Under the pieces are notes generated by a model. The model saw nothing but the letters and a program-made list of their open reading frames with translations, did not search any database and was not told the DNA's origin. Shown in pieces: positions 35,529-44,218 of a stretch of DNA of 64,000 bases (its first letter is position 1; each line of letters opens with the position of its first letter). The DNA is from Deferribacteres bacterium (GTDB lineage Bacteria > Zhuqueibacterota > Zhuqueibacteria > Zhuqueibacterales > Geothermadaptataceae): positions 248,001 through 312,000 of the forward strand of contig JACKDF010000004.1 in the NCBI GenBank assembly GCA_020633655.1, written 5' to 3'. Made by a program: the position numbers and the translations under genes.

Positions 35529-37019
35529 ATGGTAAAGGAATACCGCATTTTGATGTTGATCGCCTGGGCCCTGGCACTCGCAATGATCACAGGCTGTGCA
35601 TCCTCCGGTGGAAATAAAATGGCCAATTCGAAGAAACGTCTTCCTCCAGGTCTGGACAGCACGACTGTCTGGGATTCGGGAAAAGTGGCAGATGCAAACT
35701 TCGTTTCTGCGCGCCGTGAACAAGAGGCGGAAAAGCATCACACGATAGCAAAACAGAATTCGGAAAAGGTTGATGAGTTTTGGGCTTATCTCGAAAACAG
35801 TTCAAAGCCAAAAGACCTGACGAATTCGGAAAAGGCCCAATTTGACCGTGAGTTTGCCAATGGTGCAAAAGCGCTTGAACAATGGAAGCAAATTACCGCA
35901 AACGGTCAACGTAATCAAATGGCGGAAGAAGCCAAAATAGCCTGTTTATCCGCGAAACAACACCTGGAACAGGCAATCCGTTTAAATCCTTTTGATAAAA
36001 ATGTTCGCATGCTTTTGGCGGTGACTTACTACAACTTGCAACACATTTTTGGTCAGGATAGCAATTACGAAAGGGCTGTTGAAATTTTGGAGCGCTTGGT
36101 TCGCATTGAAAAAGGTGAGCCGGAATTGTACCGTTCTCTGGCAGAGAATTACATGGCAATGCACAGATGGGAAGATGCAGCGCAACAGTTTTTGAAAGCA
36201 GAATTTGTGTTGAAAAAGACGGCTTTTGAGGCTCCACCCGATACTTCAAAACTTTTCTATTACGCTTACATGCAGGGTGATATGACTGCCAGGATGCAGC
36301 AGGCGAATCCCGCAATTGCGCTTTTCAAAAAAGCACAATTGTATGCCCGCACACAGGGTGAAAAAGATGATGTGGAAAATTACATCAAGTGGGTTAATTG
36401 GGACGGCGGGCAAATTGCCAATTCCGAATCCTGGGATCGGGTTCTGGCCTTTGAGCAGAACAAACAATATCCGCAACTCGAGCAGGAAGCAAACCGGTTA
36501 ATTCCCCAACTGCGTACGAAAAAAGCCAAATTGGCTGTGCATCACAAACTGGCGGTTGCAGAGTTTGAATTCCTGAATAAGAAACCAAAAGCCATTGAGC
36601 GAATGAAACGGGTTTATGAATCGCTGCAACCTGAAGAAGTCGCTACGCCCTCAGAAGAAGTTACGGCTTATTTAAATACCTATGGCGCCATGCTCTTTCG
36701 CTTTGGTGTAGAAGCTCGCGAGCATCATGAAAACAAACTGGCCCTGGCCTATTTTACCAAAGCAACTGAATTTGAGTGGGACCAGGTTGCAAAACCGAAT
36801 TTTGAACTGGTAACCCTGGTGTGGAATTCACCAGAAAAAGCGATTGTCTACGGAAAAAATGCGATAAAAGCAGCAGAAGGTTTATCAGAATATGAAATGT
36901 GCCAATTAATCTCACTCATGGTGAAAGCGCATAAAAGTGCAGGAATGTACGATGATGCACGCACTTACTTTAACCAATGGAAAACTTGCCAGAAAGGACA
37001 AACTCAAGATGCTGAGTAA
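35529..37019 (+). CDS. TPR-repeat lipoprotein
   Basis: About 496 residues. The signal sequence ends in MITGC with lipid attachment expected at the Cys (about residue 21; ASSGG follows). The rest is helical with TPR-like units (AKQHLEQAIRLNPFDKNVRM, NYERAVEILERLVRIEKGEP, HENKLALAYFTKATEF). I start at ATG 35529, which has AAGGAG upstream; a TTG at 35508 in the same frame lacks one. It probably acts as a periplasm-facing scaffold in the outer or inner membrane, next to the ExbB/ExbD/TonB-like genes. It overlaps the next gene by 11 bases. Confidence 0.78.
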   Translation: MVKEYRILMLIAWALALAMITGCASSGGNKMANSKKRLPPGLDSTTVWDSGKVADANFVSARREQEAEKHHTIAKQNSEKVDEFWAYLENSSKPKDLTNSEKAQFDREFANGAKALEQWKQITANGQRNQMAEEAKIACLSAKQHLEQAIRLNPFDKNVRMLLAVTYYNLQHIFGQDSNYERAVEILERLVRIEKGEPELYRSLAENYMAMHRWEDAAQQFLKAEFVLKKTAFEAPPDTSKLFYYAYMQGDMTARMQQANPAIALFKKAQLYARTQGEKDDVENYIKWVNWDGGQIANSESWDRVLAFEQNKQYPQLEQEANRLIPQLRTKKAKLAVHHKLAVAEFEFLNKKPKAIERMKRVYESLQPEEVATPSEEVTAYLNTYGAMLFRFGVEAREHHENKLALAYFTKATEFEWDQVAKPNFELVTLVWNSPEKAIVYGKNAIKAAEGLSEYEMCQLISLMVKAHKSAGMYDDARTYFNQWKTCQKGQTQDAE

Positions 37020-37653
37020 AAATAAATCAGGTAGTATCTTCCTGTTTTTAGGAGTATTTCTGTTGATGCTACCGGGACTCTATGGACAAAGGGAGTCAAT
37101 CGTCATCGATCAGACGGTTATTCAATCGACGACGGTCTATAATCCACGGCTGATTCAGTTGTTTACCGAAGATTTTATGATTCCCGAAACCGATATCTCC
37201 CGGCTTGTTATTTACGATATTACCGGTGACGGTTTTGGCGAAGGCGACATCGCGCGCACATTTCCAGGTGGTCGATTTTACATTATCGCACCGACACCGC
37301 GGTCACAAAATATTATGAATAACTGGAGTTTTGGTGGAAACGTGAAGTTTACAGCCAACTCAAATGACTCTCCGGAACTTTTTGAAACGGCGCCTGATAC
37401 TGTACGCGCAATGGGGGGGATTTTTGCATCGTTGCTTCGCGGAATGCGTCGCAATTACACTGGTGAACCCATAAAAATACATCTCGAACAGGTGAATGGA
37501 GTAACCTCTGTCGAAATGTGGGGTTATGATCCAGACCTGATGCATTATGTTCCACCGCCGGAAAATAAAGTGCCGGAAGAAGTCCCGTACATGAAAGTAA
37601 TTTATCTGGAGAAAACCGTCACTGATTCGGTCTTTTCCGGTCCACCCCGTTGA
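37009..37653 (+). CDS. Exported protein of unknown function, last gene of the ExbB/ExbD block
   Basis: About 214 residues. A signal peptide (about 1-26, ending GLYGQ) is followed by a mixed alpha/beta region (DITGDGFGEGDIARTFPGG; PIKIHLEQVNGVTSVEMWGY) and a Pro-rich end (HYVPPPENKVPEEVPYMKV). I do not recognise a family. I use the ATG at 37009, preceded by AAAGGA and overlapping the TPR lipoprotein stop by 11 bases; the frame extends upstream to 36937, but that start would give no signal peptide. A strong terminator follows 28 bases after the stop. Confidence 0.65.
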   Translation: MLSKNKSGSIFLFLGVFLLMLPGLYGQRESIVIDQTVIQSTTVYNPRLIQLFTEDFMIPETDISRLVIYDITGDGFGEGDIARTFPGGRFYIIAPTPRSQNIMNNWSFGGNVKFTANSNDSPELFETAPDTVRAMGGIFASLLRGMRRNYTGEPIKIHLEQVNGVTSVEMWGYDPDLMHYVPPPENKVPEEVPYMKVIYLEKTVTDSVFSGPPR

Positions 37654-37680
37654 TCTTTCTTCCCCATCCCATAAATCCTG

Positions 37681-37716
37681 AAGCCTCATCAGTCTTTTTT
37701 GATGAGGCTTTTTTTT
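37681..37716 (+). terminator. Strong intrinsic terminator closing the ExbB/ExbD block
   Basis: A perfect 10-bp stem, AAGCCTCATC (37681-37690) and GATGAGGCTT (37701-37710), is followed by an uninterrupted T run to 37716. Confidence 0.9.
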
Positions 37717-37892
37717 ATTGGATTGGCAAATGGATAGTCCAACAATACCTCTCAATGGATTCCGTCTAAGCTCTATTTTTGCCGAAGATTCCTCATACAT
37801 ATCCCTCTGCATGACAACTCTTTACAAAGAATTTATTTCATTTCACGCTGGAATTTGTAGATTTCGTGCAAAAACAAAATCCGGGAAACGAC

Positions 37893-39276
37893 ATGAAAGC
37901 TGTTAAAATTATATCTGGAATCGCACTTTTTTTGTTTTTAGTATCCTTTCTTTTTATCCAACCCGTCGATACGACACCCTATTTTGAAACCGCCTATTAT
38001 CAAAATACCCGAGCTGCTTTGGATAGCCTGCAAAAACTGCATAGCCTGTCGGAAGGCAATTTGCAGGTCGGATTCTCCAGAACGACTTTGATCCCGCAAT
38101 TCGTTTCCGATTCAGAACCGCAGCAGGTGAACCAGTTTACCGAAATCCCACTGGCGGGTTACGGCAACAGGAAAGGGGCCAAAACAAGTAAGATTCATGA
38201 TAGTTTGTTTGTGAAATGTGTTGCTTTGCAAGTGCAGAACGAGCCTGTCTTTTTGGTTGCCCTCGATTTACTGATCGTCCCGCAGGAAATCCGCATAGAA
38301 GTTACACATCGCCTGAAGGAAAAATATGGTATTGGGCGGGAGCAACTCTATCTTTCGGCAACGCACAGCCACTCATCCTTAGGTGGGTGGGGTGAAGGTT
38401 TTGTGGCAGAATCTTTCGCTGGGCCGTTTAATGCACGGGTGCGTGAGTGGATCACCACACAGGTCACCAATGCAATTTTAGCTGCCAGAGAAAATCTCAG
38501 CCCAGCCCGCTGGGGGTTCGATTCCTTTCATGCACCGGCTTTTGTGCGCAACAGACTTGTGGGTGAAAAGGGCAGGGTGAATGATATTTTTGATTTCCTT
38601 TATTTTGAAAAAGAGAATGGTGAAAAAGCGCTGATCGGGTTTTATAGTGCACACGCGACCGTATTATCCGGCCAAAACATGCAATGTAGCGCCGACTACC
38701 CAGGCTACTGGCAGCGCGCGATTGAAGCAAAGGTGCCCGGCAGTACAGCTTTGTTTTTTGCCGGTTCTGTTGGCAGTCACCGGCCTGCCGGCGAAGGTCA
38801 AAGATTTCTCCCGGGCAGAAAATATAGGCAATGCATTGGCTGATAGTGTGCTCAATCATCTCACCAGTTTTTTAAAGAAACGAAAAGTAGCCTTTCAAAG
38901 GCAAACATTACCCCTGCATTTACCAGAAAGCCAGATTCGCCTGCTTGAAAATTGGCGTTTGCGCCCGTACTGGGGACGAAAGCTCATGCCCATTCCCGAG
39001 TCTGTTTCACTGCAAACTTTGCAAATGGACAATTTTATTCTTGCGACAACGCCCTGCGATTTCAGTGGAGAACTGGCGCTGCAAATTCACGATGCGTTGC
39101 AGCAGAACGGCAAGCACACAACTATTTCGAGTTTCAATGGGGATTATGTCGGGTACATCATTCCGGGAAAATACTACTACTATCCTGAATATGAGCCACG
39201 GATTATGGGTTGGTTCGGTCCGTACATGGGTGCGTACACGACAGAGATGTTACTGAGGATGATGGGAGGGTATTGA
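37893..39276 (+). CDS. Neutral/alkaline ceramidase-like hydrolase, split by one frameshift
   Basis: About 460 residues when joined. An N-terminal membrane/signal segment (about 7-25, ISGIALFLFLVSFLFIQ) precedes a region like the neutral/alkaline non-lysosomal ceramidase N-terminal domain. It shows FSRTTLIP, PLAGYGNRKG, LSATHSHSSLGGWGEG with the zinc-binding His pair, and FYSAHATVLSG. The second half has FNGDYVGYIIP and a Gly/Tyr-rich end. The frame breaks near AAA at 38800-38802; removing one A reads GEGQDFSRAENIGNALADS. Family members cleave N-acyl sphingosines, but many bacterial relatives have unknown substrates. It follows the terminator, so it is a separate unit. I start at ATG 37893. 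Confidence 0.78.
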
Positions 39277-39299
39277 AGAATTGGATTGGTGGATTGATG

Positions 39300-39395
39300 G
39301 ATGTTTGAATGTGTGAAAGTTTGAAGGCTTAAAGGTTTGAATGTGTGAAAGTTTGAATGTTTGAATGTTTGAATGTATGAAAGTTAGAATGTGTT
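39300..39395. repeat. Low-complexity tract of GAATGTTT/GAAAGTTT units
   Basis: About 95 bases of slightly varied 8-base words (ATGTTTGA, GTGTGAAA, GTTTGAAT) repeated head to tail. The reverse strand has no start with a ribosome site. A shorter version occurs after cdsA at about 9075-9098. Confidence 0.7.
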
Positions 39396-39656
39396 CGGTA
39401 TTTTGAACATGAGTGCCCAGCACGTTTTGCTCTGTCATGCTGGAAGCATCTTTTTTGCTTCGATGAATAATCATAAAACTAAAATTTCCCGGGATTCAAT
39501 ATTGTCCCAGGTGTATGCTATACTGGCTTACACCAATCATGTACCATGCCCGTGATTCCGAATGAGGATAATGATAGTGTTCTCGAATGCCCTCAATTTA
39601 CAGGATAAAATTTTGACTTTCATGGTTTTATTTTAATTGACTCAAGCCTCGTATTA

Positions 39657-40562
39657 TTAATATCGTTCCCCGAGATTGTCTTTACTCAGCACAGTGAAAG
39701 TCCGAATGCCAAATTCTGATACCCTTTTCAACTTCCCATTTTTCTCTTTTTTTAGGATTATAAAATAACCAAAGTCATAAAAGCGGTATACTTCGCTAAC
39801 GAAGAGGAGTGCCTGGTTTTTTTGCAAATTAAAACCAGGTTTCGATAAAAAAAGTAAACGGTTCGTCCATGTATTTACTGAATATAAAATATCGAGTTTA
39901 TCCCAGCCGCTGCAGCTGGCCGGCCATTTCATTTCATGCCCGAAAATTGAGAAAAATTCCTTATTTTTCAGGAGTTCATGCTCGCTATTCCAAAAGGGAT
40001 AATCATGAAGTGAACCGGGCTTTTGGTTTTCCATCCTGTAGTTTTTGAATGTAATTTGATCTAAACCGTTAAGTTGTTCGAATGGAGTTGAATTTGGAAA
40101 ATCCTCAGGAAAAACATCCATATCTGAATAAGTTGTATCGACAATAAATAATTTCCAATCGTCGCGTGAAAAATAATCAATCACCTTTTGATAAATAAGG
40201 CTTTCATTGCCAATGACATTTATTGTAACTTTGCTTTGTGCACTATTGTTGTTCTGATCACTCACTCTGCATACTACAGCGAACTGTGCACCGACTTCCG
40301 GTGCCAGAAAACACACTGTTGCGCCTTCGCCTTGAATTGTACCAGGTGCAGAAATCCATTCAAAACTGAGATCATCATTATCCGGATCAGTCGCTGTGCA
40401 TTGAATGGATATGACAGAATTGACGGCAATAATCGTCGAATCGGCTTTGAGTGATTCGATGGTTGGCGGGGAGTTTACCGGTACAAATATCTCATCGGAG
40501 CACGCCACAACGAGTGCTACTAGAATTACTAATGCGATGAAGTTTTTCACTTTCACTCCCAT
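39657..40562 (-). CDS. Lipoprotein with PKD/Ig-like domain
   Basis: 301 residues. The signal sequence ends in LVVAC (lipid-attached Cys near residue 21). Residues about 32-115 form a PKD/cadherin-like beta domain (NSPPTIESLKADSTIIAVNS, TDPDNDDLSFEWISAPG, VCRVSDQNNNSAQSKVTINV). The remaining ~180 residues are unrecognised, with several Trp and aromatic stretches. A GTG a few codons inside, with GGGAG just before it, is an alternative start. It lies downstream, on the same strand, of the two ~1130-residue secreted paralogues, 60 bases after the nearer one. It may sit at the cell surface with them. Confidence 0.75.
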   Translation of the reverse strand: MGVKVKNFIALVILVALVVACSDEIFVPVNSPPTIESLKADSTIIAVNSVISIQCTATDPDNDDLSFEWISAPGTIQGEGATVCFLAPEVGAQFAVVCRVSDQNNNSAQSKVTINVIGNESLIYQKVIDYFSRDDWKLFIVDTTYSDMDVFPEDFPNSTPFEQLNGLDQITFKNYRMENQKPGSLHDYPFWNSEHELLKNKEFFSIFGHEMKWPASCSGWDKLDILYSVNTWTNRLLFLSKPGFNLQKNQALLFVSEVYRFYDFGYFIILKKEKNGKLKRVSEFGIRTFTVLSKDNLGERY

Positions 40563-40622
40563 TTTCTATGCTTTTGGAGATTGCTTTCATTATGCAGCAG
40601 CATCTACTAGCTGAATCGGATG

Positions 40623-43600
40623 CTATCGCACAACTGCCATTTTCTTCACAGCTTTAAATTTCCCGGCTTTCAATTTGTAGAAAAACACACCGCTCGCCAC
40701 TGGATTTTTTCGATTATCCAATCCCTGCCACACTTGAATGTGGTCGCCTGCAGCCATTTTTTGATCGATCAATGTCGCAATCTCCTGCCCGAGAATATTG
40801 TAAATTTTGAGTTGCACATGCTCTGGTTGTGGCAGTGAAAATGCAATGGTTGTTTGTGGATTGAATGGATTGGGGTAGTTTTGCAGTAATCGAAATGTTT
40901 CCGGCGCAGATTTTTCCGATACACCAACAAAGAGTTTGTGGGGATTAAATGTATAAACATCAGCGGTGTCGGGCACAACGTTTTTAAAGAGTTGCAATAC
41001 CCCGGCAGAACCGAGTTGTTCGTAGCCATCCCGTCCGTTAAGACGTAGCATCCATAAAATTGGATATAGTGTATTACTGTAAATATTGAAAAATCTATCT
41101 TCAGAACTCGCATCGTATGCAAATCCCAGGGGATCATAATCCATATCAAGTACAAAGAGATAGTTGTATATTCTCCCACCGTTCACATCAACAAAATCTG
41201 GATAGCCTTCGGTGTACCATTTATTTAGATCCCACTGCAAATTTGCGTCTCTATCAAGAATTACAGCGGCTAATTGCCGTGGCGCCGGTGATGCGATATC
41301 CCAAACGGTAAACGGTAGATCGAAAAAACCTTCATAATGTGGTTTATATTCAGTATCGAGATTGTAGAACCATCCCTTCTGTAGCCCTTGTTCAGGCAAT
41401 GTATACGGCTCCCCAATATCAAACTTTTCGTTACCATTAAGATCGCTATACCCGGTTTTTTCGACGAACCGGATTTCAATATCCTTGTCCTGGGATGTGG
41501 TAATACTCGAGTATCCGTAATTCGAGCCGGGAGAAATAAACTGCAGAGCAATCGAATCCTCGGCAGATGATGCGGAAAACCAACGCCCGGCTTCATTGGA
41601 ATAGGACCAGCCGCGTATGTAAGTATCAAGAATGAGTGTCCCGGTGGTGAGACGAATTCCATCAATTACAGGCATATCCAAACTTCGACTTCGGGCATCA
41701 ACCGGACCACTGAAAAGCAGCGAATCAATCGTCAGATCGAGGAGGATGACATTTGAGTGAGAAACAGAAATGTTACCATTGAATGCAATTTGATAATCGT
41801 GATTTTTTATCTGGCTTACATCGATTAACCTTATTCCCCAGCTGCCGTCGGCTGGTCCCGCAATATGCTCAGCAAGAAATTCATTGAGGGGCTGTACTGG
41901 CACCTCGATTCGGATTTGTAAAGTGTCTTCCCATAGATTGTTTTTTTGATCGTATATTTTTACCGGTATGGAAATCATCTGACCTGGTTGGACATCTTGT
42001 GGAATTTGGTAGGTGAAATAGGACGCTCTGTCGTCTTTGTTGTAATGCATCGTGGCAGTGGAATGAGCTGGAATCGAGTCGAACAGGAATGACTCTTCCA
42101 CATATCTTTCATAAATTCGTTCCTCTTCATTAATCTGCTCTGTCTTTAAACGACACAAAAGATTTGGTTTATCAAAGTCAGAACTATTTAAAAGTGTCAC
42201 GCCGAATCGTAGATATTCACCGGGATTTGCTATCCTGTCGGCATTGATGTTGTCATCGAATATTTCTACGGAATTTATTCTCAGTGGACCTGAGGTAGTA
42301 ATGTTTCGCTGCACTTTCGGCCAGAGGAAATCCTGCCCATTTTCATTGATGGTTTGCAGATTCAAAAACAATCCTTCATCGATTTGTTTCGTGTTTTGCA
42401 GATGCATTTCTAAAATGTGGGATTGGGCAGAATTTTCTTCGAAATAAATATGCCCCTGCGCATCAACCAGTTGCGCTGTTATTGCCTGTGTCGTCGAACT
42501 GTCGGCTTGGGCATAAATATGTATGGAGGCTGTCCCGTTGAAAATTTGCGTCTCCACCTGAGCGGAAGGAATGTTTCGAAAGGCATTGTTGTTAAATGCA
42601 GCCTGAGCGATATCAGCTGTTTGCCGTAATTTTTTAATGCTGTCCAGCCTGTTTTCACCCTGCCCAACGATTATTGCGAGGACAACCTCCTGAGTATCGC
42701 CTAAAGCCATCGAAAATGGTCCGGTACAGGGAAATATTCTGCGATCGCCAGGATACAGATCAAGCCACCCTGATTGGGTTAGAGGATCGCCGGTATTGTG
42801 GAAAAAGACTTCTTCATACGTCCAGGGATTTGTGAACGCAAAGCGTGGTGTTTCAGGCCGGGGACGAAAACCCAGCAAGACATTGTACCATTGTATCGTT
42901 GCATTGTAATTATTCCCCAGCATCGGATCACTATCGGAACCACCAGGGTTTTCAATCCAGGCAGAGTGAAATGGTTGGTTTTTCCAGTTTATGATTTTGT
43001 GGAAATCGATAATAGCAGAATCCTGCGGATTTCCGGTTTCGATTGCCGGCCCGGCCATTAAATCGTATCCAAGTGCTGGTGAGGGTATGCTGATTTCAGA
43101 GAAATCTGCATCGTGATTTGTGCTGTTATAAGCGTAAAACATCATGCGCTCTTCATCGAATCCTGCAAGATCGTCATTATAATCTCCCAAATCCGGGTCG
43201 CTCCATGGGCAGACGAACATGCTATCGATCGATGCGTCTGCGGTCGACAGCGGCGTTCCTTTGTACAAAATCTTCCAGCGTTTGTAAATGACATTTTCCA
43301 AAATTGGTGTTTTGTAAGCCCACAATGTGACTTGTACCTCGAGTCCAATAGGTGGTGAACCGGCGAAAGTGACGGCTTTGGCGCTGTCGGCGTCGTTATA
43401 AACCAGCCAGAGTACCTGATCGGCATTGGCGTAACCAGGCTCATCCGCTTCGGGATAGAGCAGGGGAGAACTATCGGCGTTCAATTGCGGCGAGTAGATA
43501 CCATCCCCATCGGCATCGTAAAATGGTGCGCCGAGGTGAGCAGGCCATTCGAGCCAGTCGGTTTTTAACTGGTTACGAAAGGCAGTGATCTGCGCGGGAG

Positions 43601-44015
43601 TGACCTCATGTGATGGGCTATTCGCATAAATTGCTGCATCGAGTCGTAAGTCAGCAGTGTTAAAATCCTTACGGATATGCCAGATACGGGTCAATTCTCC
43701 CGGCCGGAGATCCGACTGAATAATTCCCGCACTATTGCCACCAACATAGGTATTGCCGCCAACACGGATGCGCGGTTCCTGTCCATCCTTAACAAGTCCA
43801 CCCCAGACAAACCCATCCTGATAAACGACGGATAGAATGCCCGCGGGATAGGTAATGGCGCTCTTTGAATCATAAACGGATGGATTACCGGTCAGTCCAT
43901 CCGCTTGAACCCAAACGGCCACATTGTTCATTTTGATTTGAGCTGCAGGAACGGTTTGTTGCGAGAAAACTTGTGTTGCACAGAAAAAGATTAAGACGAG
44001 TAAGTATTGCATCAC
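40623..44015 (-). CDS. Large secreted protein with type IX-style sorting domain (paralogue 1)
   Basis: 1130 residues. Signal peptide about 1-19 (ATQVFSQQ). The N-terminal half has many Asp/Gly turns (FYDADGDGIYSPQ, YNDADSAKAVTFAGSPPIG) and FSMALGDTQEVVLAIIVGQG, a pattern I associate with large extracellular proteins of FCB bacteria. The middle has Ig-like repeats. The end is a full sorting domain: LLQNYPNPFNPQTTIAFSLP, VQLKIYNILGQEIATL, VASGVFFYKL. No catalytic motif is visible. GGGGAG precedes the ATG. Its tandem neighbour at 44219-47604 is a close paralogue of the same length, so local duplication is clear. The role (surface structure, adhesion or binding) is unknown. Confidence 0.82.
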   Translation of the reverse strand: MMQYLLVLIFFCATQVFSQQTVPAAQIKMNNVAVWVQADGLTGNPSVYDSKSAITYPAGILSVVYQDGFVWGGLVKDGQEPRIRVGGNTYVGGNSAGIIQSDLRPGELTRIWHIRKDFNTADLRLDAAIYANSPSHEVTPAQITAFRNQLKTDWLEWPAHLGAPFYDADGDGIYSPQLNADSSPLLYPEADEPGYANADQVLWLVYNDADSAKAVTFAGSPPIGLEVQVTLWAYKTPILENVIYKRWKILYKGTPLSTADASIDSMFVCPWSDPDLGDYNDDLAGFDEERMMFYAYNSTNHDADFSEISIPSPALGYDLMAGPAIETGNPQDSAIIDFHKIINWKNQPFHSAWIENPGGSDSDPMLGNNYNATIQWYNVLLGFRPRPETPRFAFTNPWTYEEVFFHNTGDPLTQSGWLDLYPGDRRIFPCTGPFSMALGDTQEVVLAIIVGQGENRLDSIKKLRQTADIAQAAFNNNAFRNIPSAQVETQIFNGTASIHIYAQADSSTTQAITAQLVDAQGHIYFEENSAQSHILEMHLQNTKQIDEGLFLNLQTINENGQDFLWPKVQRNITTSGPLRINSVEIFDDNINADRIANPGEYLRFGVTLLNSSDFDKPNLLCRLKTEQINEEERIYERYVEESFLFDSIPAHSTATMHYNKDDRASYFTYQIPQDVQPGQMISIPVKIYDQKNNLWEDTLQIRIEVPVQPLNEFLAEHIAGPADGSWGIRLIDVSQIKNHDYQIAFNGNISVSHSNVILLDLTIDSLLFSGPVDARSRSLDMPVIDGIRLTTGTLILDTYIRGWSYSNEAGRWFSASSAEDSIALQFISPGSNYGYSSITTSQDKDIEIRFVEKTGYSDLNGNEKFDIGEPYTLPEQGLQKGWFYNLDTEYKPHYEGFFDLPFTVWDIASPAPRQLAAVILDRDANLQWDLNKWYTEGYPDFVDVNGGRIYNYLFVLDMDYDPLGFAYDASSEDRFFNIYSNTLYPILWMLRLNGRDGYEQLGSAGVLQLFKNVVPDTADVYTFNPHKLFVGVSEKSAPETFRLLQNYPNPFNPQTTIAFSLPQPEHVQLKIYNILGQEIATLIDQKMAAGDHIQVWQGLDNRKNPVASGVFFYKLKAGKFKAVKKMAVVR

Positions 44016-44135
44016 ACTCCCCTTTCATTTTCGTGAAATGCAGGCTTGTGAGAACAATTTTATAAATGTATTTCCCATTTCAAAGTACTGTTTTTAATCT
44101 TCTGCCTGTTAAAAAGCTATCCTTCACATCTATTA

Positions 44136-44209
44136 AAATTCAATATCCAATAGCTAACAGCCAATGAACAATTTTCAAATTTGAAAATAGGAATTTGGAT
44201 ATTGAATTT
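44136..44209. repeat. Nested palindrome between the two large paralogues
   Basis: AAATTCAATATCCAA at 44136-44150 is perfectly mirrored by TTGGATATTGAATTT at 44195-44209. Between them lies an 18-base perfect palindrome, ATTTTCAAATTTGAAAAT, at 44171-44188. It begins 10 bases before the end of paralogue 2 on the minus strand. A related AATTTTCAAATTT word sits inside the hairpin at 63272-63314. Confidence 0.8.
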
Positions 44210-44218
44210 GGATATTGT

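Noticed and set aside
38647..38800. Separate start for the second half of the ceramidase-like gene
   Set aside because: The frame before the break overlaps the conserved first half out of phase and has no family likeness; the two halves are one gene.
39300..39395. CRISPR-like array
   Set aside because: The units are 8-base, degenerate and contiguous, with no spacers and no cas genes nearby.
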